A DNA stretch of 16,192 nucleotides. Origin: Bacteroidales bacterium UBA1458. Lineage in GTDB: Bacteria; Bacteroidota; Bacteroidia; Bacteroidales; VadinHA17. The notes beneath the pieces are model-generated. The model was not told where the DNA came from and did no database searches. It saw only the letters and a program-made list of their open reading frames with translations. The position numbers were made by a program, and so were the translations under genes. The stretch is taken from contig DCSU01000085.1 in NCBI GenBank assembly GCA_002325785.1, positions 54,687 through 70,878 of the forward strand, read 5' to 3'. Shown here piece after piece: positions 7,565 to 14,114 of the stretch. The first letter of the stretch is position 1, and each line of letters begins with the position of its first letter.

Positions 7565-8713
7565 TTACGAGAAGTAGTTCTTGACCCTGTCGAAGAAGCC
7601 CTTATCGTCTGCATCGGGCTTGGGAGTGAATGTAGTTGATGAGCGGTTCTGTTCCATTGTTTTCTGTTCCTCCTTCGAGAGGTTCTTCGGGATCCATACA
7701 TTGACATTGACGAGAAGGTCGCCCTTACCATATCCGTTAACATCAGGAAGACCCTTACCTCTCAGGCGCAGGATCTTTCCTCCCTGTGTTCCGGGGTCGA
7801 TCTTGATTCTCACCTTTCCTTCAATTGTAGGCACCTCCACGTTGGCTCCCAGTATGGCGTCTGGTATACTGATGAATAGGTTATAGATGAGGTCATTGCC
7901 TTCACGCAGGAGCTCATCGTGCGGCTCCTCGTCTATCACCACTATGAGGTCTCCGTTGACACCGCCGCGACGTGCGGCGTTGCCTTTGCCTGTCACCGAG
8001 AGCTGCATGCCCGGGGCCAGTCCTGCAGGTATGGAGAGAGGTATCACCTCCTCTGCCTGGGTTATTCCTTCGCCGTAGCACTTATGGCATTTTTTTGTTA
8101 TCACCTTCCCGTCGCCCCCGCACACATTACATGGCGCAGTGGTCTGCATCTGACCAAGGATGGTGTTCATCACACGGGTAGTCTGCCCGGTTCCCTTGCA
8201 GGCTGTACAAGTTGTCACGTCGTTGTCGGTGGCAGCCCCTGATCCGTGGCAGCTGTTGCAGGTGACGTATTTGGTTACCCTGACCTTCTTCTCGGCGCCG
8301 TGGGCAAACTCCTCGAGGGTGAGTTTGACCTTCAGCCTCAGGTTTGTGCCGCGGTTGACCGCGCGCGAACGGCCACCACCCCTGCGTGATCCAAAGGCAC
8401 CGCCGAAGGCGTCACCGAAGATATCCCCGAATGATGAGAAGATGTCATCCATGGTCATATCGCGACCGAAGCCGCCACCCATGTTGTTCCCCATGCCGGC
8501 ATGTCCGAACTGGTCATACCGCGCCTTTTTTTCATCATTGCTGAGAACCTCGTAGGCCTCAGCAGCTTCCTTGAACTTCTCCTCGGCATCCTTGTTGCCG
8601 GGGTTCTTGTCAGGGTGATGCTTAAGGGCCTGTTTGCGGTATGCTTTCTTTATCTCATCCTTCGAGGCCCCCTTGCTGATGCCCAGTACTTCGTAATAGT
8701 CTCTTTTTGACAT
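7565..8713 (-). CDS. dnaJ: Chaperone protein DnaJ (Hsp40)
   Basis: Co-chaperone that delivers unfolded clients to DnaK and stimulates its ATPase. The 382-residue chain is full length and type I. The J domain (1-70) carries HPD at 33-35. A Gly/Phe-rich linker (about 70-120) contains the DIFSSFGDIFGD helix. The zinc-finger region has four CxxCxGxG repeats, at Cys152/155, 169/172, 195/198 and 209/212. Two C-terminal client-binding domains follow, and the chain ends in KGFFDRVKNYF. It starts 22 bases after grpE and is the last gene before the terminator at 7504-7542. Confidence 0.98.
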   Translation of the reverse strand: MSKRDYYEVLGISKGASKDEIKKAYRKQALKHHPDKNPGNKDAEEKFKEAAEAYEVLSNDEKKARYDQFGHAGMGNNMGGGFGRDMTMDDIFSSFGDIFGDAFGGAFGSRRGGGRSRAVNRGTNLRLKVKLTLEEFAHGAEKKVRVTKYVTCNSCHGSGAATDNDVTTCTACKGTGQTTRVMNTILGQMQTTAPCNVCGGDGKVITKKCHKCYGEGITQAEEVIPLSIPAGLAPGMQLSVTGKGNAARRGGVNGDLIVVIDEEPHDELLREGNDLIYNLFISIPDAILGANVEVPTIEGKVRIKIDPGTQGGKILRLRGKGLPDVNGYGKGDLLVNVNVWIPKNLSKEEQKTMEQNRSSTTFTPKPDADDKGFFDRVKNYFS

Positions 8714-8735
8714 TTTTCAGTGCAGATACAAACTG

Positions 8736-9326
8736 TTATTCACCCACGATCACCTTGGGAAAGCGGATTACCTTATCATTGAGGGAATATCCTTTTTGTG
8801 TTACCTCTATTATCTTTCCCTTCCGGTCGTCATCCTGAACTGTTATGCTGGTCACGGCTTCATGCATGTCACTGTCGAAGGGTTCATTAATAACCTCCAT
8901 CTCCTTCACCCCGTTATTACGGAGGAATTCACTCACCTTGGTGTAAATCAGCTCTAGACCCGTCTTGATTGCACCGCAGTCGTCGGTGGTCCGCATTGAG
9001 GTCATTGCCCTGTCAAAGTCATCTACTATTGGCAGCAGTTTTTTGATCACCTCTTCTCCTCCCGACTGGGTGAGTTCGATTTTTTCGCGGAGTGTTCTCT
9101 TCCTGTAGTTGTCAAATTCGGCTGAAAGGCGCAGGTACCTGTCCTGCATTTCTGTCAGTTTCCCGAGCAGATTCTCCTCAGCCCGGTTATTCCGGGCTGG
9201 CTCCGTAGAACCCTCAGGAGCGGATTGCCCATCCATATCTGTGCCTTCAGTCTCCCGGTTTTCCTGTGCTTCGCTTGCGGACATGGGCTCATCATGCCTC
9301 TCTTCGTGACTTTTCTTTTTCACCAT
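8736..9326 (-). CDS. grpE: Nucleotide exchange factor GrpE
   Basis: Releases ADP from DnaK, completing the DnaK-DnaJ-GrpE cycle. The 196 residues comprise a charged disordered N-terminus (1-50, rich in Glu and Ser), a long helix with the hallmark RYLRLSAEFDNYRKRT (63-78), a four-helix-bundle segment (about 90-138), and a beta domain containing FDSDMHEAV (150-158) and the ending QKGYSLNDKVIRFPKVIV. dnaJ follows 22 bases later. dnaK is not in the window, so the chaperone genes are split between loci. No CIRCE element was found upstream. Confidence 0.97.
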   Translation of the reverse strand: MVKKKSHEERHDEPMSASEAQENRETEGTDMDGQSAPEGSTEPARNNRAEENLLGKLTEMQDRYLRLSAEFDNYRKRTLREKIELTQSGGEEVIKKLLPIVDDFDRAMTSMRTTDDCGAIKTGLELIYTKVSEFLRNNGVKEMEVINEPFDSDMHEAVTSITVQDDDRKGKIIEVTQKGYSLNDKVIRFPKVIVGE

Positions 9327-9397
9327 GATAAAAATACTTTTCTACTTGCCCTTCAGCAAAATGCCGGCCATAATGATAAACATGACAAAGTGGCAAA

Positions 9398-9781
9398 TCA
9401 GAGCGTGAAAGCCACAGCTTCAATCTCAACAAGGCAACCGTGATGCAACGCCCCCACGGTGATAATTGACCTGGCGGGTTGGACAGGGCCGAAAAAATCA
9501 GCATAGACCCTGTTGACCTCTTCCCAGAATTTTACATCAGTGGTAAAGATGGTAGTGCGGGCTATCGTTGTGATATCTCCTCCTGCGGCTTTGACAATGC
9601 TGAGCACGTTCTTAAGGGCCTGATGGGTTTGCTCGCTGATATCCCCGGCAAGCTTGTCTCCAGTCAGGGGAACCACAGGCAACTGACCTGAGACGAAGAT
9701 AATATTTCCGTGAACGACAGCCTGGGAATAGTGACCGCCAGGCAGCGGAGCGTCATAGGTTATAACGTTAGTGATGCTCAT
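9398..9781 (-). CDS. RidA family reactive-intermediate (enamine/imine) deaminase
   Basis: A 127-residue single-domain protein of the YjgF/YER057c/UK114 family. RidA hydrolyses reactive 2-aminoacrylate and related enamines formed by PLP enzymes, releasing ammonia, and acts as a cytoplasmic homotrimer. The residues that bind the substrate carboxylate and activate water in E. coli RidA are kept here as Arg104 (in PARS) and Glu119 (in LVEIEAVAF). SGQLP near 31-35 is also family-typical. The active arginine suggests a real deaminase and not one of the Rid paralogues that lack it. It lies 16 bases after the DUF4290 gene and 71 bases before grpE, all on one strand. Confidence 0.93.
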   Translation of the reverse strand: MSITNVITYDAPLPGGHYSQAVVHGNIIFVSGQLPVVPLTGDKLAGDISEQTHQALKNVLSIVKAAGGDITTIARTTIFTTDVKFWEEVNRVYADFFGPVQPARSIITVGALHHGCLVEIEAVAFTL

Positions 9782-9797
9782 GGCTTTACAATTGATA

Positions 9798-10460
9798 TTA
9801 ATAACCGTTTTTGTGTTTTTTCTTCCCGGGCTTGTTTGACCGGCTCTGGTATTTGTCCTGCGGTCTTCCCTGGTAGCGGCTCTGCGTCTTGCTCTTCGGC
9901 GGTGCCAGAAGCTCCCTGATATCAGGCATTTTGAAGTTCTCAGGCACCCTGAGACGGTTACCGGACATATCCATCAGGTCCCTGATGATCAGGTCATCGG
10001 CTACCTGCGCCTTGTTCCAGGTCAGGTAGTCTTTTTTCATCTGGTTAAGAATAAGTGTTGTAAGGTAGTCTTTCTCTTCTCCATCTTCCATAGCCACGGC
10101 TGCTTCAATCAACGCCGGCACTATGTGCCCGTAATGAGCATATTTGATATTGCCGTTATGATACGGTACCTTATTGGGTTTGGCATCAAGCTTGGAACGG
10201 TCCGGTGCAGGATATGGGGAGTCAACGTTGAGATCGAAATCAGCAATAATCATCAGATGATCCCACAACTTGTGCCTGTAGTCGGTCACCCCCCCAAGGT
10301 TCGGGTTGAGGTTGCCCATGATCTGTATGATGGTTTTGGCCGCCTGGTTCCTCTCCTCGGGATCCTTTATGGTCTTGATATGTTCTATCATCTTCAGAAC
10401 ATTCCTTCCATATTCCGGCAGGGACATTCTTTTTCTCTGTGTGTTGTAGTCGAAACTCAT
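9798..10460 (-). CDS. DUF4290 domain-containing protein
   Basis: A 220-residue protein of unknown function, recognised by its N-terminus (MSFDYNTQRKRMSLPEYGRN) and the MGNLNPNLGG block, which match the Bacteroidota-restricted DUF4290 family. It is soluble, with no signal peptide or membrane helix. The last ~35 residues are a basic Gln/Arg/Lys-rich tail that looks disordered and could bind nucleic acid (inference). An upstream TTG at 10553 would add 31 residues, but they would overlap the preceding gene's end and read nothing like the family, so I chose the ATG at 10460. A TAGTTTTG box lies 15 bases upstream. It sits between the transporter (37-base gap) and ridA (16-base gap). Confidence 0.88.
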   Translation of the reverse strand: MSFDYNTQRKRMSLPEYGRNVLKMIEHIKTIKDPEERNQAAKTIIQIMGNLNPNLGGVTDYRHKLWDHLMIIADFDLNVDSPYPAPDRSKLDAKPNKVPYHNGNIKYAHYGHIVPALIEAAVAMEDGEEKDYLTTLILNQMKKDYLTWNKAQVADDLIIRDLMDMSGNRLRVPENFKMPDIRELLAPPKSKTQSRYQGRPQDKYQSRSNKPGKKKHKNGY

Positions 10461-10474
10461 CTGGTAAATTTTGG

Positions 10475-10482
10475 CAAAACTA
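10475..10482 (-). promoter_or_regulatory. Candidate -7 box (TAGTTTTG) upstream of the DUF4290 gene
   Basis: The minus-strand octamer TAGTTTTG fits TAnnTTTG. It lies between the transporter stop and the DUF4290 ATG and would give a leader of only about 8 bases. No convincing -33 element is seen, and the genes are close enough for read-through. Confidence 0.35.
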
Positions 10483-10497
10483 ATAATAATTATGATC

Positions 10498-11208
10498 TCA
10501 GAGACCCAGTAGCTGAATCGCCAGTCCGGACACCGCAATAGTTGCTCCGGCAATTACATTGACATAACGTTCAAGGGGTCTCAGGTTAATCCGGCTCAGG
10601 CCGAGTCTGAAGGCAAGCACAACCGTCATCATGGTGGCTATGGTGACAACAGAGAACAGTAGTGATACCACTATCACACCGCTGATGTTATTTTCTGCGG
10701 CGGGGTACATTACGAGAGGAATGAGGGGTTCGCAGGGCCCCAGGACGAATATCAGGAACAGGATCCATGGTGTCATGTTCTTCCTGTCACTGACATGTAT
10801 GTGTGAATGGCCGCTGAAATGGTCATGGACATGCTCATGCGTAGTGCCGTCAGTATGGTGGTGCGGGTGTAAGTGTTTCCTTTTACGGTACAGGGTGCGC
10901 AGGCTGATGACCATGTATACCAGCCCGAAGGCTATCAGGAGCCATGCTGCTATGTTCCCCCGGAATGACTCAAAAAACTCCAGTTTGGAGAGTGAAAGTC
11001 CCGCGGCGATGCCTATGAAACCCACTACAACCGAGCTCAGCACATGGCCTACGCCGCAGAGGAAAGTAATGAGCATCGTTTTTTTTATGCTCCATGCGCG
11101 TGCCTCTCCCATAACTATGAATGGCAGGTAGTGGTCAGGACCGATGATGGTGTGTATGAACCCGATGGTTACTGCTGTTCCTGCAAGAAGTATTGTTGAT
11201 CCCTCCAT
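10498..11208 (-). CDS. Nickel/cobalt-type (UreH/RcnA/NicO-like) membrane transporter
   Basis: A 236-residue membrane protein with about six hydrophobic segments. Helix 1 carries GFIHTIIGPDHYLPF, with His19, Asp25 and His26, resembling the metal-binding helix of nickel/cobalt permeases. CGVGH (51-55) and LGPCEPLIPL (156-165) are further conserved-looking blocks. A cytoplasmic or periplasmic loop at 112-138 holds twelve histidines, consistent with binding a transition metal. The family is often annotated TauE/SafE-like or urease accessory UreH-like. Direction (import or efflux) and metal cannot be told from sequence. No urease or hydrogenase genes are in the window. It lies 27 bases after the CapA-like gene. 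Confidence 0.8.
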   Translation of the reverse strand: MEGSTILLAGTAVTIGFIHTIIGPDHYLPFIVMGEARAWSIKKTMLITFLCGVGHVLSSVVVGFIGIAAGLSLSKLEFFESFRGNIAAWLLIAFGLVYMVISLRTLYRKRKHLHPHHHTDGTTHEHVHDHFSGHSHIHVSDRKNMTPWILFLIFVLGPCEPLIPLVMYPAAENNISGVIVVSLLFSVVTIATMMTVVLAFRLGLSRINLRPLERYVNVIAGATIAVSGLAIQLLGL

Positions 11209-11235
11209 GTTCCGGTTAAAAACTCTGTAAAGATA

Positions 11236-12387
11236 CTAATTAAGCGATACCGTCTGCCTTGCAGTCCTGATCCAGTTGCCCTCTGACCAGGTCATTTCGC
11301 TGAACCCGGTGTTCTGGCTTTCAAGGAGTCTCCGGGCATCCCTGATGAAGATCATCATGTCATCATACTGCGATGGGGTCTGGAAGAACTCCGGCCGGTT
11401 CTCGAAGGCAGCGCATGGCAGTATGTAGAACCTCCGCCTGCCTTCTTCCATCGGGGAGTAAACCCATGTCAGGACGTATCCGGCATCAGATATGAAAACG
11501 CTGTCACCCTTAACCGTCAGGTCGAGCCTGATCATTGCACCTCCGTCCCTTCTACGGGTGCGCTGGTTTGAGACGAAGTTACCCATTGACCATACCACCG
11601 GTTCTTTTATTCCGAAGGAATCGGTTTCTGCAATCATCGGCTGCAGCACATGAGGGTGTGATCCGATAATTATGTCAGCACCGTTTCTCAGCAAGGCAGC
11701 TGCGGTTTTCTTCTGTTGCCGGTCGGGGAGAGTGTCATATTCCGTTCCCCAGTGAATGAACACAATGGTCCGGTCAGCGCCGAGATCAGCCGATCTCCGG
11801 ATGTCGTCCGCAGCCTTGAGGGTATCGATGTATGAGACTATTGCGGGTGGCGGAACCACAATGCCGTTGGTTCCGTAGGTATATCCCAGCAGAGCTACTC
11901 TCATGGTCTCAGTGCATAACATCAGGGGCGAGAGGTTGTCTCTGGCCTCACTGCTGACCCATGTGCCGGTATGCCTTATGCCAAGGCTGTCAAGCACCCT
12001 TATGGTGCGCACAATGCCTTTTGTTCCCCTGTCGGCAGCATGGTTGTTGGCCGTCACCAGGATATCAAAGCCGGCATCCCTGCACGCTGCTGCCAGTGCA
12101 TCCGGTGAACTGAATGCCGGGTACCCCTTGTAAGGAGCACCCCCGAGGGTGACTTCAAGATTGCCTATGGCAAGATCAACGGAAGCGATGAGTGGCGCTA
12201 TATGACTGAAAACAGTGTCATATGACCAGGTGCCGGTTGAGTCATTACGGGCTGCCGCTATCTGACCGTCGTGACCCATTATGTCTCCGGTAAACAGCAG
12301 CGTGAGTACGGAATCAGGCGCCTGCCCCGGCGCCACTCCGGGAAACATCAGCGATGCAACCAGTGCGAGGATCTTAATTGATTTCAT
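11236..12387 (-). CDS. CapA family protein (PGA_cap, metallophosphoesterase-like fold), secreted
   Basis: A 383-residue exported protein of the CapA/PgsA family, named for poly-gamma-glutamate capsule synthesis but common in bacteria that lack the polymer. The motifs are those of the calcineurin-like fold: GDIMGH (34-39), GNLE (75-78), NNHAADRG (114-121), HWGTEY (212-217), GSHPH (242-246) and the following MGNFVSNQ. Residues 1-23 form a signal peptide ending APGQA. The frame opens at a TTG (12417), but that codon sits inside the probable -7 promoter box, and the ATG at 12387 starts the signal peptide directly. No capB, capC or capE is nearby, so a capsule role is not supported here. Confidence 0.9.
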   Translation of the reverse strand: MKSIKILALVASLMFPGVAPGQAPDSVLTLLFTGDIMGHDGQIAAARNDSTGTWSYDTVFSHIAPLIASVDLAIGNLEVTLGGAPYKGYPAFSSPDALAAACRDAGFDILVTANNHAADRGTKGIVRTIRVLDSLGIRHTGTWVSSEARDNLSPLMLCTETMRVALLGYTYGTNGIVVPPPAIVSYIDTLKAADDIRRSADLGADRTIVFIHWGTEYDTLPDRQQKKTAAALLRNGADIIIGSHPHVLQPMIAETDSFGIKEPVVWSMGNFVSNQRTRRRDGGAMIRLDLTVKGDSVFISDAGYVLTWVYSPMEEGRRRFYILPCAAFENRPEFFQTPSQYDDMMIFIRDARRLLESQNTGFSEMTWSEGNWIRTARQTVSLN

Positions 12388-12414
12388 CAGGCTCTCTGTT
12401 CGGTCTGTCCGTTT

Positions 12415-12443
12415 CAAAAATAGTCATAACTTAGCAAGTTCAA
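12415..12443 (-). promoter_or_regulatory. Promoter for the capA-like gene (TTG ... TATTTTTG)
   Basis: On the minus strand a TTTTTG stretch ending near 12441 is followed after about 18 bases by TATTTTTG (12422-12415), fitting the Bacteroidota TTTG/TAnnTTTG pattern at usual spacing. Transcription would start near 12408, about 20 bases before the ATG at 12387. The promoter lies in the 58-base divergent gap shared with the DUF2179 gene. Confidence 0.6.
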
Positions 12444-12445
12444 AA

Positions 12446-13051
12446 ATGTTAAATTTCAGCATGGAAGCACTTAATTCAGAACTGGTTACATATGTTTTGC
12501 TGCCACTCTTCATATTTGTGGCGCGTATCATTGATGTCTCCCTGGGCACTCTCAGGATAATATTTGTCACCAAGGGCATGAGGAGTGTGGCACCGTTTGT
12601 TGGTTTCTTTGAGGTTCTGATCTGGCTCCTGGCCATCAGCAGAATCATGCAGGACCTTGACAACTGGGTTTGTTATGTTGCCTATGCAGCCGGCTTTGCC
12701 ACCGGAAACTTCATCGGGATGCTCCTTGAGGAGAAGCTGGCTATTGGCCATGAGATGATCAGGGTCATCACACGCAAGGATGCAACGCAGCTGATTGCGG
12801 ATCTCAGAGCCTCGGGATACGGTGTGACATCCGTAAAGGCCGAGGGGATAGAGGGCGAGGTGGCGGTAATATATATTATTGCCCGCAGAAGCATGATAAA
12901 AGTGGTTCTTGACGAGATTAACAAATTCAATCCGCGTGCACTTTATACGGTAGAGTCGATCAAGTATGTCAACAAGGAGATATTTCACAGATCCGAGGAA
13001 GAGCGGCAGCATAACTGGCTGACAAACCCGCTGAAGAGAACAAGCAGGTAA
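12446..13051 (+). CDS. DUF2179 / UPF0316 family membrane protein
   Basis: A 201-residue protein with three N-terminal transmembrane segments (about 13-30, 48-66, 75-93) and a cytoplasmic DUF2179-type domain (about 100-180). The helical part has the UPF0316 pattern VARIIDVSLGTLRIIFVTKG. The soluble part has GYGVTSVKAEGIEGEVAVIY and RALYTVESIKYVNK, similar to the YitT-family C-terminal domain. Function is unknown; the related domain is thought to sense a ligand. ATG 12446 and ATG 12461 are both possible starts. Longer forms back to 12281 would overlap the divergent capA-like gene and its promoter. The gene is transcribed opposite to both neighbours. Confidence 0.88.
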   Translation: MLNFSMEALNSELVTYVLLPLFIFVARIIDVSLGTLRIIFVTKGMRSVAPFVGFFEVLIWLLAISRIMQDLDNWVCYVAYAAGFATGNFIGMLLEEKLAIGHEMIRVITRKDATQLIADLRASGYGVTSVKAEGIEGEVAVIYIIARRSMIKVVLDEINKFNPRALYTVESIKYVNKEIFHRSEEERQHNWLTNPLKRTSR

Positions 13052-13087
13052 ATTACCTGTCAGGCAGCACCGCGAACACTCTGACAG
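13045..13087. repeat. Palindrome spanning two convergent stop codons, plus an adjoining inverted repeat
   Basis: CAGGTAA (13045-13051) and TTACCTG (13053-13059) form a perfect inverted repeat around a single A. The TAA stop of the + gene and the TAA stop of the - gene each form part of an arm. A second inverted repeat, CTGTCAG (13057-13063) and CTGACAG (13081-13087), overlaps it. Neither is followed by a T-run, so a standard intrinsic terminator is not shown. Confidence 0.6.
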
Positions 13088-13466
13088 TGTCACGGTCAAA
13101 AGTGCTGGCACTGTTCCAGAATTTTATGATATAGTCTCCTGCAGAGTCAGGAGTGATGGTGATCACCGTGTCAGCCATCAGCGCTACCTCAGGGCACACC
13201 CCGTTGCTCTCAAAATCTGCAAGGGCATACAGTTCAAACTCTTTTCCGGCCAGCGTGTCAAAGACAAAACTTATGTTTGACCAGCACCCGTTATCGGTAG
13301 TAGCCTTGGCGTATATGCTGAACGGGCTATTTACCGTTGCCGTCTCCGGCACACTTTTCTGATCAAGCGGGATAACAACGTTGTTGTATATGACATGAGA
13401 CGGCTCAAGCTGACATGATACCAGAATCAACGGCAAGAGCAATGAAAGCAATTTCAGTATTCTCAT
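13053..13466 (-). CDS. Small lipoprotein of unknown function
   Basis: A 137-residue protein I do not recognise. The N-terminus is a lipoprotein signal with lipobox LVSC (Cys18). The remainder is predicted beta-rich, with alternating hydrophobic residues and an ending (AGDYIIKFWNSASTFDRDTVRVF) like an Ig-type sandwich. Two further cysteines (Cys61 in NGCWSN, Cys91 in NGVCPE) could form a disulphide after export. It starts 32 bases after the DUF4251 gene, with an AT-rich gap and no clear promoter, so it is probably cotranscribed. Its stop is one base from the stop of the convergent DUF2179 gene. Confidence 0.8.
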   Translation of the reverse strand: MRILKLLSLLLPLILVSCQLEPSHVIYNNVVIPLDQKSVPETATVNSPFSIYAKATTDNGCWSNISFVFDTLAGKEFELYALADFESNGVCPEVALMADTVITITPDSAGDYIIKFWNSASTFDRDTVRVFAVLPDR

Positions 13467-13498
13467 AAGTAATTATTAATTAATTATTTAATTCTCTT

Positions 13499-14065
13499 TC
13501 AGAAGGTCTCTCTGCCTTTGTAGATCTTCGAACCGGTACCGGTCCAGGGCACCAGGACGCCATTCATTTCGACCCTGCTTCCATAGTTGGTATGTACTGA
13601 GGCAGAAGCCATCTCTCCGGTTTTATTGATATTCATTACTATTGTGAGGTTGCCACCCGTCCCCATGGTGTTCATCATAATGTTATAGGATCCGTGTTTG
13701 TCCCCCTGTTCAAGCTCAAACGAAGTGATCTTGCCCCGAAGGGTGACACCTCCGAGGCCGTTAAAGCCGATTCCGGTTGCTGATGCCACCTGCACATAGG
13801 CTTCATCTCCCTCTACCGCCACAAAGTTGATGGTGGGATTGACATGCATCACATAACCTCCACGGCCTCTCAGCTGGTCAGCCTTAAGGACGAAGCGGCC
13901 CGTTCTGAGTGCCTCGGAAGTGTTCCTGGAAAGAATGATCTCTGACTGTCTCTTCTGTTCCTGCCTCAGGGCCTTCTTCTCCTGCTTTGTGAGAGTAACT
14001 TGCTCCTGGGCTGTTGCTACCATGGTGAATAGTATCGCAACTATTGAAAGTGCTATATTTTTCAT
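13499..14065 (-). CDS. DUF4251 domain-containing exported protein
   Basis: A 188-residue protein. The signal peptide (1-19, ending VATAQ) is followed by a Lys/Gln/Glu-rich segment (about 20-45, LTKQEKKALRQEQKRQ) and a beta-rich domain with RFVLKADQLRGRGGYVMHVNPTINFVAVEG compressed into its first half, matching the Bacteroidota DUF4251 pattern. Function is unknown; the likely location is periplasm or outer surface. It lacks a lipobox cysteine, unlike both neighbours. It follows the fucosidase by 49 bases, and an inverted repeat ends at its start codon. Confidence 0.85.
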   Translation of the reverse strand: MKNIALSIVAILFTMVATAQEQVTLTKQEKKALRQEQKRQSEIILSRNTSEALRTGRFVLKADQLRGRGGYVMHVNPTINFVAVEGDEAYVQVASATGIGFNGLGGVTLRGKITSFELEQGDKHGSYNIMMNTMGTGGNLTIVMNINKTGEMASASVHTNYGSRVEMNGVLVPWTGTGSKIYKGRETF

Positions 14066-14100
14066 GTTCTTACTTATTAATTTACATCAGAATAAGAACA
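14065..14100 (-). promoter_or_regulatory. Inverted repeat in the leader of the DUF4251 gene
   Basis: TGTTCTTA (14065-14072) and TAAGAACA (14093-14100) are perfect complements with a 20-base spacer. An alternative inner pairing is CTTATT (14073-14078) with AATAAG (14091-14096). On the minus strand the 3' arm runs into the A of the ATG at 14065. There is no T-run, so it is unlikely to be a terminator of the fucosidase transcript; it could modulate translation or serve as a dyad operator. Confidence 0.4.
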
Positions 14101-14114
14101 AGAACCGTACCAAT

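Noticed and set aside
9327..9397. CIRCE-type heat-shock operator before grpE
   Set aside because: No TTAGCACTC/GAGTGCTAA dyad is present in the gap.
10461..10553. TTG start at 10553 extending the DUF4290 protein by 31 residues
   Set aside because: The extra residues overlap the end of the transporter gene and do not resemble the family; the ATG at 10460 gives the standard N-terminus.
12388..12417. TTG start at 12417 giving the capA-like protein ten extra residues
   Set aside because: The codon lies within the TATTTTTG promoter box, and the ATG at 12387 leads straight into a normal signal peptide.
12281..12445. Upstream in-frame start for the DUF2179 protein
   Set aside because: The extension is antisense to the capA-like gene's signal peptide and promoter and lacks membrane-protein character; the ATG at 12446 fits the family.
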